From CAYFWF01 sp964346815 (lineage in GTDB: Bacteria; Acidobacteriota; Aminicenantia; Aminicenantales; Aminicenantaceae), in assembly GCA_964346815.1 (NCBI GenBank), contig CAYFWF010000007.1:62001-126000 (forward strand): DNA of 64,000 bases, written 5' to 3'. Shown piece after piece: positions 8,632 through 16,599 of this stretch. Position 1 is the stretch's first letter; each line of letters opens with the position of its first letter. Below the pieces are notes generated by a model. The model saw nothing but the letters and a program-made list of their open reading frames with translations. It did no database searches and had not been told where the DNA came from. The position numbers and the translations under genes were made by a program.

Positions 8632-8916
8632 TTATTCCTCATCCTCCAAGATCTTGCTCAGCACATTCTCTGCAGTATTCGGGGCGTCTTCAGGGAGATA
8701 GAGCATAACGCCTCCTTTAACTGGCCTGATACTGACTTTCCCTTCATTGGCTAGTCTTTGTGTCGTCTCTACAGGGTTCGTTCCGAAATATTCCTTGAAG
8801 GCGGTATTGAATCCGCTGTAAACACTGTGGATGCCTTTGTATTTCCCCCGAAGTTTTTTTATGGCTTTCCTGATGAATTCTTCTTCGGTGAGTTTGGGTT
8901 TGTCTTCCTCGGGCAT
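8632..8916 (-). CDS. Small winged-helix-like protein, unknown
   Basis: I start this 94-residue protein at the ATG at 8916 because AAAGGAGG sits five bases upstream; a longer frame beginning at 8994 has no such site. After an acidic N-terminus (MPEEDKPKLTEEE) it shows helix, helix, helix, then a beta-hairpin: FIRKAIKKLRG, then GIHSVYSGFNTAFKEYFG, NPVETTQRLANEGKV and IRPVKGGVMLYL. That spacing resembles a winged-helix DNA-binding fold in which VKGGVMLYL would be the wing. There is no database family I can name. A cytoplasmic regulator of neighbouring or distant genes is possible. It is convergent with the heparinase-like gene. Confidence 0.7.
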   Translation of the reverse strand: MPEEDKPKLTEEEFIRKAIKKLRGKYKGIHSVYSGFNTAFKEYFGTNPVETTQRLANEGKVSIRPVKGGVMLYLPEDAPNTAENVLSKILEDEE

Positions 8917-9089
8917 TGCAACCTCCTTTATGAAATCTGCCGGTTTGATTTTTCCCTCACACAGTACGATTTTCTCTGAAATGGTACCCTGCATCGATTG
9001 CTTAGGTCAAGAAGAAGATATTTTTTTAAAAAGCCGATTGGATCAGCGAATTATATCTTCAGATGGGAATCTTGAGTCCGGATAAAGGG

Positions 9090-9839
9090 TCAGCGATGCA
9101 GAGATTCTACTGCATCGATACCCATGGAATAATCTGCGGCATGGAGTTTGTAAGGTTTGGCGGGCCACATGTCCTGTGTGAAGTCTTTGAAGATGATCCG
9201 GATTTTATTTCCCGATGGGATGTCTCCGAGATCGAAAGTATCCGGACTGCTCGTCCCACTTCCATATCCGAGGAACTCCCATTCGCCCCTGTGTTCCACA
9301 AAGACCCCATAATTCATGGTCATGGATTGATAGCCTTCTTGCAGCCTTCTTGCATAAACGGCGATATCGGCTCCCTGCCTGTTTCTCACTTCGATCTCAA
9401 GATCGAGAAATCCGAAATCATTGACTTCAGCATACCGTCCGTCAGGCTTATTCAACGCGAGTTGGGCGTTATCCACGAACTGTGTGGATTCTAAAATCTG
9501 GGTGGCGTGATTTGGAGCGAAGCCTTTGGTATCGATCTGGTCGGTTTGATCTAGAATTTCAGCCTGTTTAGCAGGGGGAGTTTTCTGGACAGGTGGTCTT
9601 TGAGCGGGAGTTGTGTCGAGGCTTTTCTGGGGTGGAATCTGAGGTTGGACGGATACCGCGGCCTCTTCTCTTGATACTCTTTTGAGGTCTTTGTTGGTCA
9701 CTATAATGGAGCTCGTTCCCTTCAGGCTTTCTCGCCTTTCCTTTTCTTTCTTTGCCGCCTCAACCAGACTTTGGGAAGAGAGAAAGGTTCCGCAGAAAAG
9801 AAAGATGCTTATCGCTGATATCAATTTGCTTGTACGCAT
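9090..9839 (-). CDS. Exported protein with proline-rich linker and C-terminal beta domain
   Basis: The start at 9839 (MRTSKLIS) has GAGGGA seven bases upstream and gives a clean signal peptide (LISAISIFLFCGTFLSSQS). The next segment, AAKKEKERRESLKGTSSIIVTNKDL, is highly charged. A Pro/Gln-rich linker follows at about residues 70-105. The last 135 residues look like an all-beta domain (DFGFLDLEIEVRNRQG, EWEFLGYGSGTSSPDTFDLGDIPSG). The product is 249 residues long. I do not recognise a named family. The layout suggests a periplasmic or surface protein with a flexible tether. A promoter with TTGACT and TATATT lies immediately upstream, divergent from the sigma-54-controlled gene at 10084. Confidence 0.75.
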   Translation of the reverse strand: MRTSKLISAISIFLFCGTFLSSQSLVEAAKKEKERRESLKGTSSIIVTNKDLKRVSREEAAVSVQPQIPPQKSLDTTPAQRPPVQKTPPAKQAEILDQTDQIDTKGFAPNHATQILESTQFVDNAQLALNKPDGRYAEVNDFGFLDLEIEVRNRQGADIAVYARRLQEGYQSMTMNYGVFVEHRGEWEFLGYGSGTSSPDTFDLGDIPSGNKIRIIFKDFTQDMWPAKPYKLHAADYSMGIDAVESLHR

Positions 9840-9855
9840 TTTCGTTCCCTCTATT

Positions 9856-9883
9856 AATATAAACCATTGAGTCAATAAGTCAA
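9856..9883 (-). promoter_or_regulatory. Sigma-70-type promoter for the exported linker protein
   Basis: On the minus strand, TTGACT (9878-9883), a 16-base spacer and TATATT (9856-9861), about 15-20 bases upstream of the ribosome site of the gene starting at 9839. Confidence 0.5.
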
Positions 9884-9961
9884 TGGCTTTTATTCGCGAT
9901 CAAATTTCTGGATTATAAGTGCAATTTTAGAGATAATTCCTTTTAATTCATGTCTAAAATC

Positions 9962-10013
9962 TCGATAATTGGACACAAACTGTCCTTTTTTTAGGACACA
10001 TATTTCGATAATT
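9962..10013 (+). promoter_or_regulatory. Probable activator-binding sites upstream of the sigma-54 promoter
   Basis: The stretch holds GGACA-N5-TGTCC (9971-9985) and, sharing its right arm, TGTCC-N8-GGACA (9981-9998). It is flanked by an exact direct repeat TCGATAATT at 9962-9970 and 10005-10013, 43 bases apart. Inverted repeats of this kind upstream of a -24/-12 promoter are expected of enhancer-binding-protein sites. They lie only about 30-60 bases from the promoter, closer than the usual 80-150. Confidence 0.5.
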
Positions 10014-10029
10014 CTCTGGTTAATCAGGT

Positions 10030-10045
10030 TGGCACGGCTTTTGCA
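10030..10045 (+). promoter_or_regulatory. Sigma-54 (-24/-12) promoter
   Basis: TGGCACG (10030-10036), four bases, then TTGCA (10041-10045) matches the sigma-54 consensus TGGCACG-N4-TTGCW at every defined base. It lies about 40 bases upstream of the outer-membrane-like gene at 10084, so that gene should require RpoN and an AAA+ activator. Confidence 0.8.
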
Positions 10046-10083
10046 CCTTAGTAGATGAGTGACTGATAAGAAAGGAGAAGAAG

Positions 10084-10515
10084 ATGAAAAGATCTTTAAT
10101 TCTCAGCATCCTGACGATCCTCTTGCTGTTCTTTGGTATTACAGACAGCTTTGCTAAAAGCAAGCGGTTTCAGACGCATGAAAACTACATCACGTTTTCA
10201 TTCTTTATTCAACCCTATAGCTTCGGATACAAACATTCTATTTACCGGAATGTTTATCTCACGGGAAATGTGGATTATGAGAAGTCGGATAAAGATCTGT
10301 TGCTCCAAGGAGGCGCGGTTTATATGATTCCCAGAAAAATTCTTTTTTTCCGTCTGTATGGCGGCGGAGGTCTGGAGTTGTCTCGCAACCGTGGAGTGAT
10401 GTATCCCTATGTCGTGGTCGGCACGAATTTTCTGTTTCTGTTTGCCGAGATTTTTCATCCCTTGGAGAAGGAAAGTTCTCCGGGCTATAGATTCGGATTC
10501 AGTTTTTCGTTCTGA
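10084..10515 (+). CDS. Small outer-membrane beta-barrel-like protein under sigma-54 control
   Basis: A 143-residue protein with a signal peptide (MKRSLILSILTILLLFFGI, cleavage probably after SFA at residue 24). The mature part alternates polar and aromatic residues in short strands (YITFSFFIQPYSFGYKH, NVYLTGNVDYEK, FFRLYGGGGLEL) and ends GFSFSF. The terminal phenylalanine is characteristic of proteins inserted by the BAM complex. No named family is recognised. AAAGGAGAAG precedes the ATG. The gene stands alone between a sigma-54 promoter and a convergent SDR gene, so it is probably a single regulated transcript, perhaps responding to an envelope or nutrient signal (inference). Confidence 0.75.
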   Translation: MKRSLILSILTILLLFFGITDSFAKSKRFQTHENYITFSFFIQPYSFGYKHSIYRNVYLTGNVDYEKSDKDLLLQGGAVYMIPRKILFFRLYGGGGLELSRNRGVMYPYVVVGTNFLFLFAEIFHPLEKESSPGYRFGFSFSF

Positions 10516-10566
10516 TCGCTCCCAAAACCGTGATGCAATCTCATAATGAGAGAGATCGTACGTCTT

Positions 10567-10593
10567 TAATTTGGTGACAGTATACCAATTACC
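10567..10593 (+). repeat. Gene-end repeat, copy A
   Basis: A 27-base copy of a dispersed repeat (TAATTTGGTGACAG then TATACCAATTACC). It differs from copy B at 49291 by one deleted base and one substitution. It lies 51 bases after the stop of the outer-membrane-like gene, in the same orientation as that gene. Confidence 0.75.
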
Positions 10594-10640
10594 CTTTTTT
10601 TCACTGAATAATCCGTTGCACCAGATTTGTTTGTGAAGAA

Positions 10641-11621
10641 TCAACCAAGAAGTCCTTGTTTTTCGAACCAGGCCAGTGTGTCCTTGACCGTTTCCTCGAA
10701 AGGACGAGGATTAAAATCCAATTCTCGGGTGGCCTTCGCATGGGAGATATTCCGGTGGCTTGTACGGAGCGCATAAAGTGAGTCTCTCGTGTAGAGAGGC
10801 TCTTTGTCGCTTACATTACAGTACAGTCTGATGAAAGGAATTCCTATTTGCGCCAGCCAAGGTGGACAGGTAAATCTCCGAGGGTGTTGTTTACGGATGC
10901 TGGAAACGAGTTCGGATATTTGCCCGATTGTCTTCCAGTGACCGGAAAGAATGTAACGTTCTCCCTGTTTACCTTTTTCGATAGCAGCAATGGCGGAGCC
11001 TGCCACATCACGAACATCCACCCAATCGTAACCTCCTCGAACGAGAGCGGGCAGCCTTCCGTTAGCCAGTAGGATGAGCGCCCGCCCCATCAGAGAAGGA
11101 GCATAATCGAAGGGACCGATAACGGCCGTCGGACTGAGTATGAGGGCATCCACACCCTGTTTGGCAGCCTCGAGCACGGTTTTTTCTGCCAGGGCTTTGG
11201 AACGGCTGTAAGCCATTCTGTCTCTTATCGCAAGGGGACGGTCCTCATCCAGAGGTCGATCGAAAGGAGATTGGACCAGCGCATGGATAGAGCTGAAATG
11301 GATAAACCGTTTGACAGCAGCTCTTCGAGAGACCTCGAGGACCTTTCGTGTTCCCTCCACATTTATTTCGAAGAGCTCTCCTGTTCTGTTTCCTTGAATG
11401 GATATTACGGCAGCTAGATGGATGACGATGTCAGAATCATGCACGAGCGAAAAAAGAGAGGAAGGATCCTTGACATCACCCTGGACAGTTTCCAGAGGGA
11501 CGTCCTGAAGACCCTTGGTGGTTTTGTGAACGAGAGCTCTGACAATGTGGCCTCGTTTGACCAGTTCTCGACAAAGATTGACACCGATGTGTCCGCTTCC
11601 TCCAGTAATGGCAATCTTCAT
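10641..11621 (-). CDS. NAD(P)-dependent epimerase/dehydratase (extended SDR)
   Basis: A 326-residue protein of normal length for extended short-chain dehydrogenases. The cofactor-binding motif ITGGSGHIG is at residues 4-12. A conserved DIVIHLAA strand follows, then FIHFSSIHAL with the catalytic serine region and YSRSK with the catalytic tyrosine and lysine. It resembles dihydroflavonol-4-reductase/hopanoid-associated sugar epimerase-like proteins, whose substrates vary widely (steroids, sugars, polyketide-like compounds). It has no operon partner: the next gene upstream, padR, is divergent. Substrate cannot be assigned. The final segment FEETVKDTLAWFEKQG is typical of this subgroup. Confidence 0.88.
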   Translation of the reverse strand: MKIAITGGSGHIGVNLCRELVKRGHIVRALVHKTTKGLQDVPLETVQGDVKDPSSLFSLVHDSDIVIHLAAVISIQGNRTGELFEINVEGTRKVLEVSRRAAVKRFIHFSSIHALVQSPFDRPLDEDRPLAIRDRMAYSRSKALAEKTVLEAAKQGVDALILSPTAVIGPFDYAPSLMGRALILLANGRLPALVRGGYDWVDVRDVAGSAIAAIEKGKQGERYILSGHWKTIGQISELVSSIRKQHPRRFTCPPWLAQIGIPFIRLYCNVSDKEPLYTRDSLYALRTSHRNISHAKATRELDFNPRPFEETVKDTLAWFEKQGLLG

Positions 11622-11748
11622 CGATAAAAATCATTTGTTTATATCATATTTCTGCAGTTAGACCAAGATGTCATATTTCAATATATATACACCTGCGATA
11701 AAAAGATACAAATATTGAGGGGTAATCCTAAAAATAATCAAATTTTAC

Positions 11749-11777
11749 TTGAAATATTGGTAACTTAATAGTATTAT
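11749..11777 (+). promoter_or_regulatory. Promoter for the padR-sensor-permease operon
   Basis: TTGAAA (11749-11754), a 17-base spacer and TATTAT (11772-11777) lie in a very AT-rich 280-base divergent region. The predicted leader before padR is about 115 bases. Other AT-rich hexamers nearby make the exact choice uncertain. Confidence 0.4.
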
Positions 11778-11900
11778 TAGATATATAATATTGAATAATT
11801 GATAATATTAATAAATATGTATTAATTCTAAATGAATAAAAGCGACGGGAAAGAGATAGATACAGGTCAAGAAGAGACTTCACTGAGGAGGTGAGATTTG

Positions 11901-12266
11901 GTGGATGTAACTGATGCCAATAAAAAATTTCAAAAGGAATTGAACTCGGGAATAGCTGCTCTTGTTCTTCTCGGAGTTCTGGGTCAGGCCAAAGATCCGA
12001 TGTATGGATACCAGATTGCCAAATTAATCGAAACACACGACGAGGAAATCCCGATGATGAAGCAGGGAGCGCTTTATCCTGTGCTTCGCTCCCTGGAAGG
12101 CAGCGGCCTTCTGGAAAGTTATGTCAACCCTTCAGTATCCGGACCCCCCAGACGTTACTATAACATTACGGAATCGGGCCGCAAGACATTAATGAGGTGG
12201 ATGGAGATCTGGGATCGAACCAAAAGCTTTGTGGACCGTATCCTTGAGGAAAAGCCCGATGTATAA
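11901..12266 (+). CDS. PadR-family transcriptional regulator
   Basis: About 121 residues. The winged-helix domain is clear: LNSGIAALVLLGVLGQA, DPMYGYQIAKLIE, QGALYPVLRSLEGSGLLES and PPRRYYNITESGRKTL are the successive PadR signatures. AGGAGG (11886-11891) favours either the GTG at 11901 or a TTG three bases earlier. I use GTG. The gene overlaps the start of the next gene by eight bases, indicating translational coupling. PadR repressors next to HAAS-domain membrane proteins and MacB permeases typically regulate their own operon in response to small molecules or envelope stress; that is family knowledge applied here. Confidence 0.93.
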   Translation: MDVTDANKKFQKELNSGIAALVLLGVLGQAKDPMYGYQIAKLIETHDEEIPMMKQGALYPVLRSLEGSGLLESYVNPSVSGPPRRYYNITESGRKTLMRWMEIWDRTKSFVDRILEEKPDV

Positions 12267-13146
12267 AGATATCCAAGATTATTTAGAAAAACTTAAAAAA
12301 GAGCTCCAAGGCACTGATCCCGCGCTCATCCAGGATGCCCTTTCAGATGCTGAAGGACATCTTCGAACGGCACTCGAGGAAGAGTGTGCGAACACGCCCG
12401 GCCTTTCCGAAACCAAAGCCCTCGAGTCCATCATCGAGAAATACGGAACGCCTTCTGAAGTTGCATCTGCTTACCGGACTATTGAATCACGCCTACAACC
12501 GGTCCTGGCTCCTGCTCGACCGCAGGATTCGAAATCTCTTTGGGCGAGGTTTTTTGGTGTGCTGGCTGAGGCAAGAGCATGGGGTGCATTTTCCTACATG
12601 CTGCTGGTTTTGTTTACAGGCACGCTCTTTGGCGGTTGGGCCCTGTTAGGCGGATTCATTTCAGCGTGCTCGCTCTTGTTCATCATCGGGCTTCCCATAT
12701 TCGGGCTGTTTCTTCTCTCTATCCGTGGGATCGCCCTTCTGGAAGGCCGAATCGTCGAGGCCCTTCTGGGTATCCGGATGCCGAGAAAACCGTTGTTCCT
12801 CGACAAAAGCCTGGGTTGGACGGACAAATTCAAAGCCCTGGTTACAGATGCTTATTCATGGAAATCTTTGCTGTATGCAGTGCTTCTCTTTCCTCTGGGG
12901 CTCATCTATTGGGGAGTCTTTGGTCTGCTTTTTGTTTTCTCTCTTTCCTTCCTATCAAGTCCTGTGCTGGAACTGGTCTTTCACGTCCCTCTGGATTTGT
13001 TCGGGGACAATGTCTTTACGCCTGTATGGTTCCTCCCAGTCGTCTGCATCGCTGGTCTCATTCTTTTGCCCCTGACGTTTCATTTTGCCAAATTTATCGG
13101 GAAGATTCACGGCCGATACGCCAAATCGATGCTGGTGAGGAAATAA
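12259..13146 (+). CDS. HAAS/putative-sensor membrane protein, paralogue 1
   Basis: A 295-residue protein. Residues 1-75 form a helical HAAS (DUF1700-like) domain (YLEKLKKELQGTDPALIQDA, YGTPSEVASAYRTIE). A four-helix membrane domain of the putative-sensor type follows, with the loop signature FLLSIRGIALLEGRIVEALL, GIRMPRKP. The C-terminal tail KIHGRYAKSMLVRK is basic. The ATG lies inside the end of padR with AGGA upstream. Such proteins accompany PadR regulators and ABC permeases, but their biochemical activity is not established. The next gene is a clear duplicate: the two share the N-terminal helix, the GIRMPRKP loop and the C-terminal KIHGR.AKSMLVRK. Confidence 0.85.
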   Translation: MYKDIQDYLEKLKKELQGTDPALIQDALSDAEGHLRTALEEECANTPGLSETKALESIIEKYGTPSEVASAYRTIESRLQPVLAPARPQDSKSLWARFFGVLAEARAWGAFSYMLLVLFTGTLFGGWALLGGFISACSLLFIIGLPIFGLFLLSIRGIALLEGRIVEALLGIRMPRKPLFLDKSLGWTDKFKALVTDAYSWKSLLYAVLLFPLGLIYWGVFGLLFVFSLSFLSSPVLELVFHVPLDLFGDNVFTPVWFLPVVCIAGLILLPLTFHFAKFIGKIHGRYAKSMLVRK

Positions 13147-13159
13147 AAAGGATAGGACT

Positions 13160-14050
13160 ATGTATAGAAATATTGAAGAGTATTTAAGCCAACTCAAGAA
13201 AGAACTTCATGGAAGTGACCCGGCTCTCATCCAGGATGCCCTGTCCGACACTGAAGATCACTTAAGATCTGCTGTGGAAGAGGCTGCCCAAAGGCATCCC
13301 GACCTGGCGGAGGCAAAAAATCTCCAAACCGTGCTCGGAAAATTCGGCACACCTTCAGAGATTGCTTCTGCATACAAAGACATCGAGCCTCATTTTTTGC
13401 CGACCTTGACAGTTCAGCAGCCTCGAAAATTTCGATCATTTTGCGCGAGGTTCTTCGGTGTCGCCCTCGATTCCCGCACCTGGGGTGCTTTTTTGTATGT
13501 CCTACTTTCGGGTCTTACAGCAATCATCTTCGGTATATGGGCTCTTTTTGGCGGTGCCGTTTCCCTTTTTTCCATGATTCTGATCATAGGAATTCCTGTG
13601 ACAGGATTTTTTCTCCTTTCCCTGCGCGGGATTGCCTTGATGGAAGGGCAGGTGATCGAAGCACTTCTGGGCATCCGTATGCCGCGCAAGCCGATCTTTC
13701 TAAGTAAGGGTCTTAACTGGAGACAAAAATATAAAGCCTTGATTACTGAATCTCACACATGGAAGATCTTTTCATACATGATCCTCCATCTCCCTTTAGG
13801 CCTCATTTATTTTACAGCCGTAACCGTGCTGCTTGCCCTTTCGATCAAATGCGCCATCTACCCTGTGTGGTACTGGGGTTTGAGCCGCCCATTGATCACT
13901 TTCAACCAACCTCTTTATCCGCCAGCCTGGACATATCCCCTTATCAGTGCAGCCGGCATATTGATGATTTTTTTGACTTTACACTTGGCCAGGCTGGTTG
14001 GAAAGATTCACGGCAGATTCGCTAAATCCATGCTGGTGAGAAAACAATAG
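13160..14050 (+). CDS. HAAS/putative-sensor membrane protein, paralogue 2
   Basis: This 296-residue protein repeats the architecture of its upstream neighbour: YLSQLKKELHGSDPALIQDA in a HAAS-type N-terminal domain, FGTPSEIASAYKDIE, four membrane helices, the GIRMPRKP loop and a KIHGRFAKSMLVRK tail. It starts 13 bases after paralogue 1 and ends 10 bases before the permease gene, so all are in one transcript. Tandem duplication with strong conservation at both ends and more drift in the membrane helices suggests the proteins may form a heteromer or recognise different ligands (inference). Confidence 0.85.
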   Translation: MYRNIEEYLSQLKKELHGSDPALIQDALSDTEDHLRSAVEEAAQRHPDLAEAKNLQTVLGKFGTPSEIASAYKDIEPHFLPTLTVQQPRKFRSFCARFFGVALDSRTWGAFLYVLLSGLTAIIFGIWALFGGAVSLFSMILIIGIPVTGFFLLSLRGIALMEGQVIEALLGIRMPRKPIFLSKGLNWRQKYKALITESHTWKIFSYMILHLPLGLIYFTAVTVLLALSIKCAIYPVWYWGLSRPLITFNQPLYPPAWTYPLISAAGILMIFLTLHLARLVGKIHGRFAKSMLVRKQ

Positions 14051-14060
14051 GAGATGCATC

Positions 14061-16454
14061 ATGCTTAAGAGCCACTTGTTGATTGCCTTGAGAAATCTGA
14101 AAAGACAAAAAGTTTTTTCTCTGATTAACATCCTTGGAATGGCCTTCGGAATGGCTGGTTTCACTCTGTTCGCCCTGATGGCGGGAGTAAAGCTCAGAGC
14201 GGATAAGTTTCATGAAAATGCAGAGAGAATCTATAGTCTTGTCCAGGTCTTTCAAGCTGAAAACAAAGAGGACAAACACATCGCTTTTACACCCGGGCCG
14301 ATGGCACAAGCCCTGCGCAGCGAGTTTCCGGAGATCGAAGATGCGGTCAGGATCTATCCTGCCGGAAGGATGGCGTTAAGGAGAGGGGAGGACACCTTTT
14401 TTGAAAGCAGCATGCTTTTTGTCGATCCCACATTTCTTTCCATGTTTTCTTTTAACCTGGCAGCAGGTGATCCGAAAACCGCGCTTTCAGAGCCTTATTC
14501 GATAGTACTTTCTGAGGCTAAAGCAGAAAAATATTTCGGATACGAGAATCCTGTCGGTCAAGTGTTAATCCTTCAGAAAGACGTCGATGTCAAGATTACG
14601 GGCGTTATGAAAGACATCTCCCGAACCTCTTCCATCCGATTCGATTTCCTGATTTCGATGGATACGGTCAGGGCTCTTTCTGGGATTCTGGACGACTGGT
14701 CGTCTCACAGAATGGCTACCTTTTTACTCATTCCCGAAAGGTTTGATCTTTCTCGGCTTGAAGAAATGTTCCCGGATTTTATGGAAAAGTATTATGAAGA
14801 TTCTCCTGAATCACCACGAAAAATGTATCTCTATCCATTTCTCGATTTTCGGCTCAAATCAGCACACATTACCTCGCTCGTGGGAAACAGCAGTCCAACC
14901 AGCGTGTATATCCTCTTTGCCATCGGGATTCTGCTGCTTGTAGTGGTGAGCATCAATTTTGTCAATCTAACGACCGTGCGCTCCATGCACAGGACCAAAG
15001 AAATCGGAGTACGAAAAGTGATAGGAGCGCGGCGCCCGCAGTTGATCGTCCAGTTTTTGGGAGAGTCGCTGGTGTTATCCTTTATTGCCGTACCTGTTGC
15101 TGTTATCTTTTATGAAATCATCCATCCGATTTTCTACGCATACATGGGAAATTTCGCCCTTATCGCTTTTACTCCACAGGTCTCTAACTCTATATGGAAC
15201 TATCCATTTCTTTTAAAATACCTGGTGACGGCAGCGGTCCTCACAGGGATCTTTTCCGGAATGTACCCCGCTCTTTTTCTCTCCAGTTTTCAGCCTCTTC
15301 ATGTGCTGAAGGAGAACTTCAAACCAGGGAGAAAAAAGAAGCGCGGCAGTAAAGTCATGATCGTCTTTCAGTTCTTATTTTCGATCATTTTTATCGCCTG
15401 TGCAGGTATCTTGAAAAATCAGTCCGGGCATCTGTTGGAAGCCGATCTCGGTTTTAACCGGGAGAGAATTGCGGTCATTCAGCTTGAAGAGGAATCGCGT
15501 GATAAACTCGATGTGTTGAAGACCGAGATCTCCCGTCATCCAGATGTCGCTCAAGTTTCTGCGGCCGGAGGACTTCCGATAGTCTGGGAGTCCCCCACGC
15601 CGGTTCGCCTTCCCCGGGCGACTGAGGGTGAGGCGTTTACCATGGAGGCCTACGGCATAGATTATGGATTCATCGAGACTCTTGACCTCGAGATAAGGGA
15701 AGGCCGGAGTTTTTCCCGAGATTTTGCGGATAAAAACAGTTTCATTCTCAGTGAAACGGCAGTACAGAAACTCGAGTGGGAAAATCCTGTTGGTGAACAA
15801 CTGGTTGTGGGAGGCCAGACAGGCACAGTCATCGGGGTTGTGAATGATTTTCTGTTTGCCGATATAGGGTTCGAAATTCCCCCTGCTGTCTTATACTTGG
15901 AAGCGGAACAGCTCAACGTTCTGCTGGTCAAGTTCTCCTCTGTGGAAAGGTTCCCCGACCTCCGCAAATACATCAAGGATCAGTGGTTGAGTTTGATGCC
16001 GGATCTGCCCTTTGAGTGCATGATGATGTCCGAATATTTCAACCGGGTTTTTGGTGTTCTCGGCAAGTTTTCCAATTTCTTGAATGCAATCGGGATGACC
16101 GCAGTGCTTTTTTCCTGTTTGGGCCTTCTGGGGCTGACAACCTATCTGGTCAAACAGCGGACAAAGGAGATAGGGATCAGAAAGGTCCTGGGAGCCTCAT
16201 CGCTGAACATCATGTGGCGGGTGAGCCGAGAATTCATGCTCCTGGTTGTCATCGCCAATGTCACTGCTTTAGGGCTCATCTATTATGGCTGGCACAAGGT
16301 TTTACAGACCGGATTGCTGTTCATCACCGATATCAACGCCGGGACGTATATCCTGGCTCTGACTCTTTCTCTGTTTACGGCATTTTTGGCTGTTTCATCC
16401 CAGACTTTAAAAGCTGCGTGGGCCAATCCCGCACATTCGTTACGCTACGAATGA
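14061..16454 (+). CDS. MacB/FtsX-type ABC transporter permease
   Basis: A 797-residue protein with two MacB-periplasmic plus FtsX units. The first starts MLKSHLLIALRNLKRQKVFS, then a membrane helix and a periplasmic core with AEKYFGYENPVGQ. Its FtsX region includes FVNLTTVRSMHRTKEIGVRK and IGARR. The second unit includes LSETAVQKLEWENPVGEQ, and KQRTKEIGIRKVLGAS with its helices near the C-terminus. About eight membrane segments are expected. AGGAGATGCATC precedes the ATG. No ATPase gene is adjacent, so it must recruit one encoded elsewhere. Known relatives use mechanotransmission to export peptides, toxins or lipoproteins. Regulation by the linked PadR protein is likely. Confidence 0.93.
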   Translation: MLKSHLLIALRNLKRQKVFSLINILGMAFGMAGFTLFALMAGVKLRADKFHENAERIYSLVQVFQAENKEDKHIAFTPGPMAQALRSEFPEIEDAVRIYPAGRMALRRGEDTFFESSMLFVDPTFLSMFSFNLAAGDPKTALSEPYSIVLSEAKAEKYFGYENPVGQVLILQKDVDVKITGVMKDISRTSSIRFDFLISMDTVRALSGILDDWSSHRMATFLLIPERFDLSRLEEMFPDFMEKYYEDSPESPRKMYLYPFLDFRLKSAHITSLVGNSSPTSVYILFAIGILLLVVVSINFVNLTTVRSMHRTKEIGVRKVIGARRPQLIVQFLGESLVLSFIAVPVAVIFYEIIHPIFYAYMGNFALIAFTPQVSNSIWNYPFLLKYLVTAAVLTGIFSGMYPALFLSSFQPLHVLKENFKPGRKKKRGSKVMIVFQFLFSIIFIACAGILKNQSGHLLEADLGFNRERIAVIQLEEESRDKLDVLKTEISRHPDVAQVSAAGGLPIVWESPTPVRLPRATEGEAFTMEAYGIDYGFIETLDLEIREGRSFSRDFADKNSFILSETAVQKLEWENPVGEQLVVGGQTGTVIGVVNDFLFADIGFEIPPAVLYLEAEQLNVLLVKFSSVERFPDLRKYIKDQWLSLMPDLPFECMMMSEYFNRVFGVLGKFSNFLNAIGMTAVLFSCLGLLGLTTYLVKQRTKEIGIRKVLGASSLNIMWRVSREFMLLVVIANVTALGLIYYGWHKVLQTGLLFITDINAGTYILALTLSLFTAFLAVSSQTLKAAWANPAHSLRYE

Positions 16455-16599
16455 TGCATGCCTTCTTTCGCTTTTCATTCAGCACAGCCGCGCAGGCGGT
16501 CTGCTTCTTTCCTTAAGGATGACCTTGCCTTTCTCAATAGAATTATCGCTGCCAGGGCCAAAGCCGTGATCGGGAGTGGACTGAACTATTAACTTCTGG

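Noticed and set aside
14061..16454. Permease gene as a complete MacB transporter
   Set aside because: No ATP-binding cassette (Walker A, LSGGQ) exists in this protein or its neighbours, so only a permease is annotated.
16455..16599. Region between the permease and the M24 gene as a terminator
   Set aside because: No GC-rich stem followed by a T tract was found; the convergent genes may end by another mechanism.
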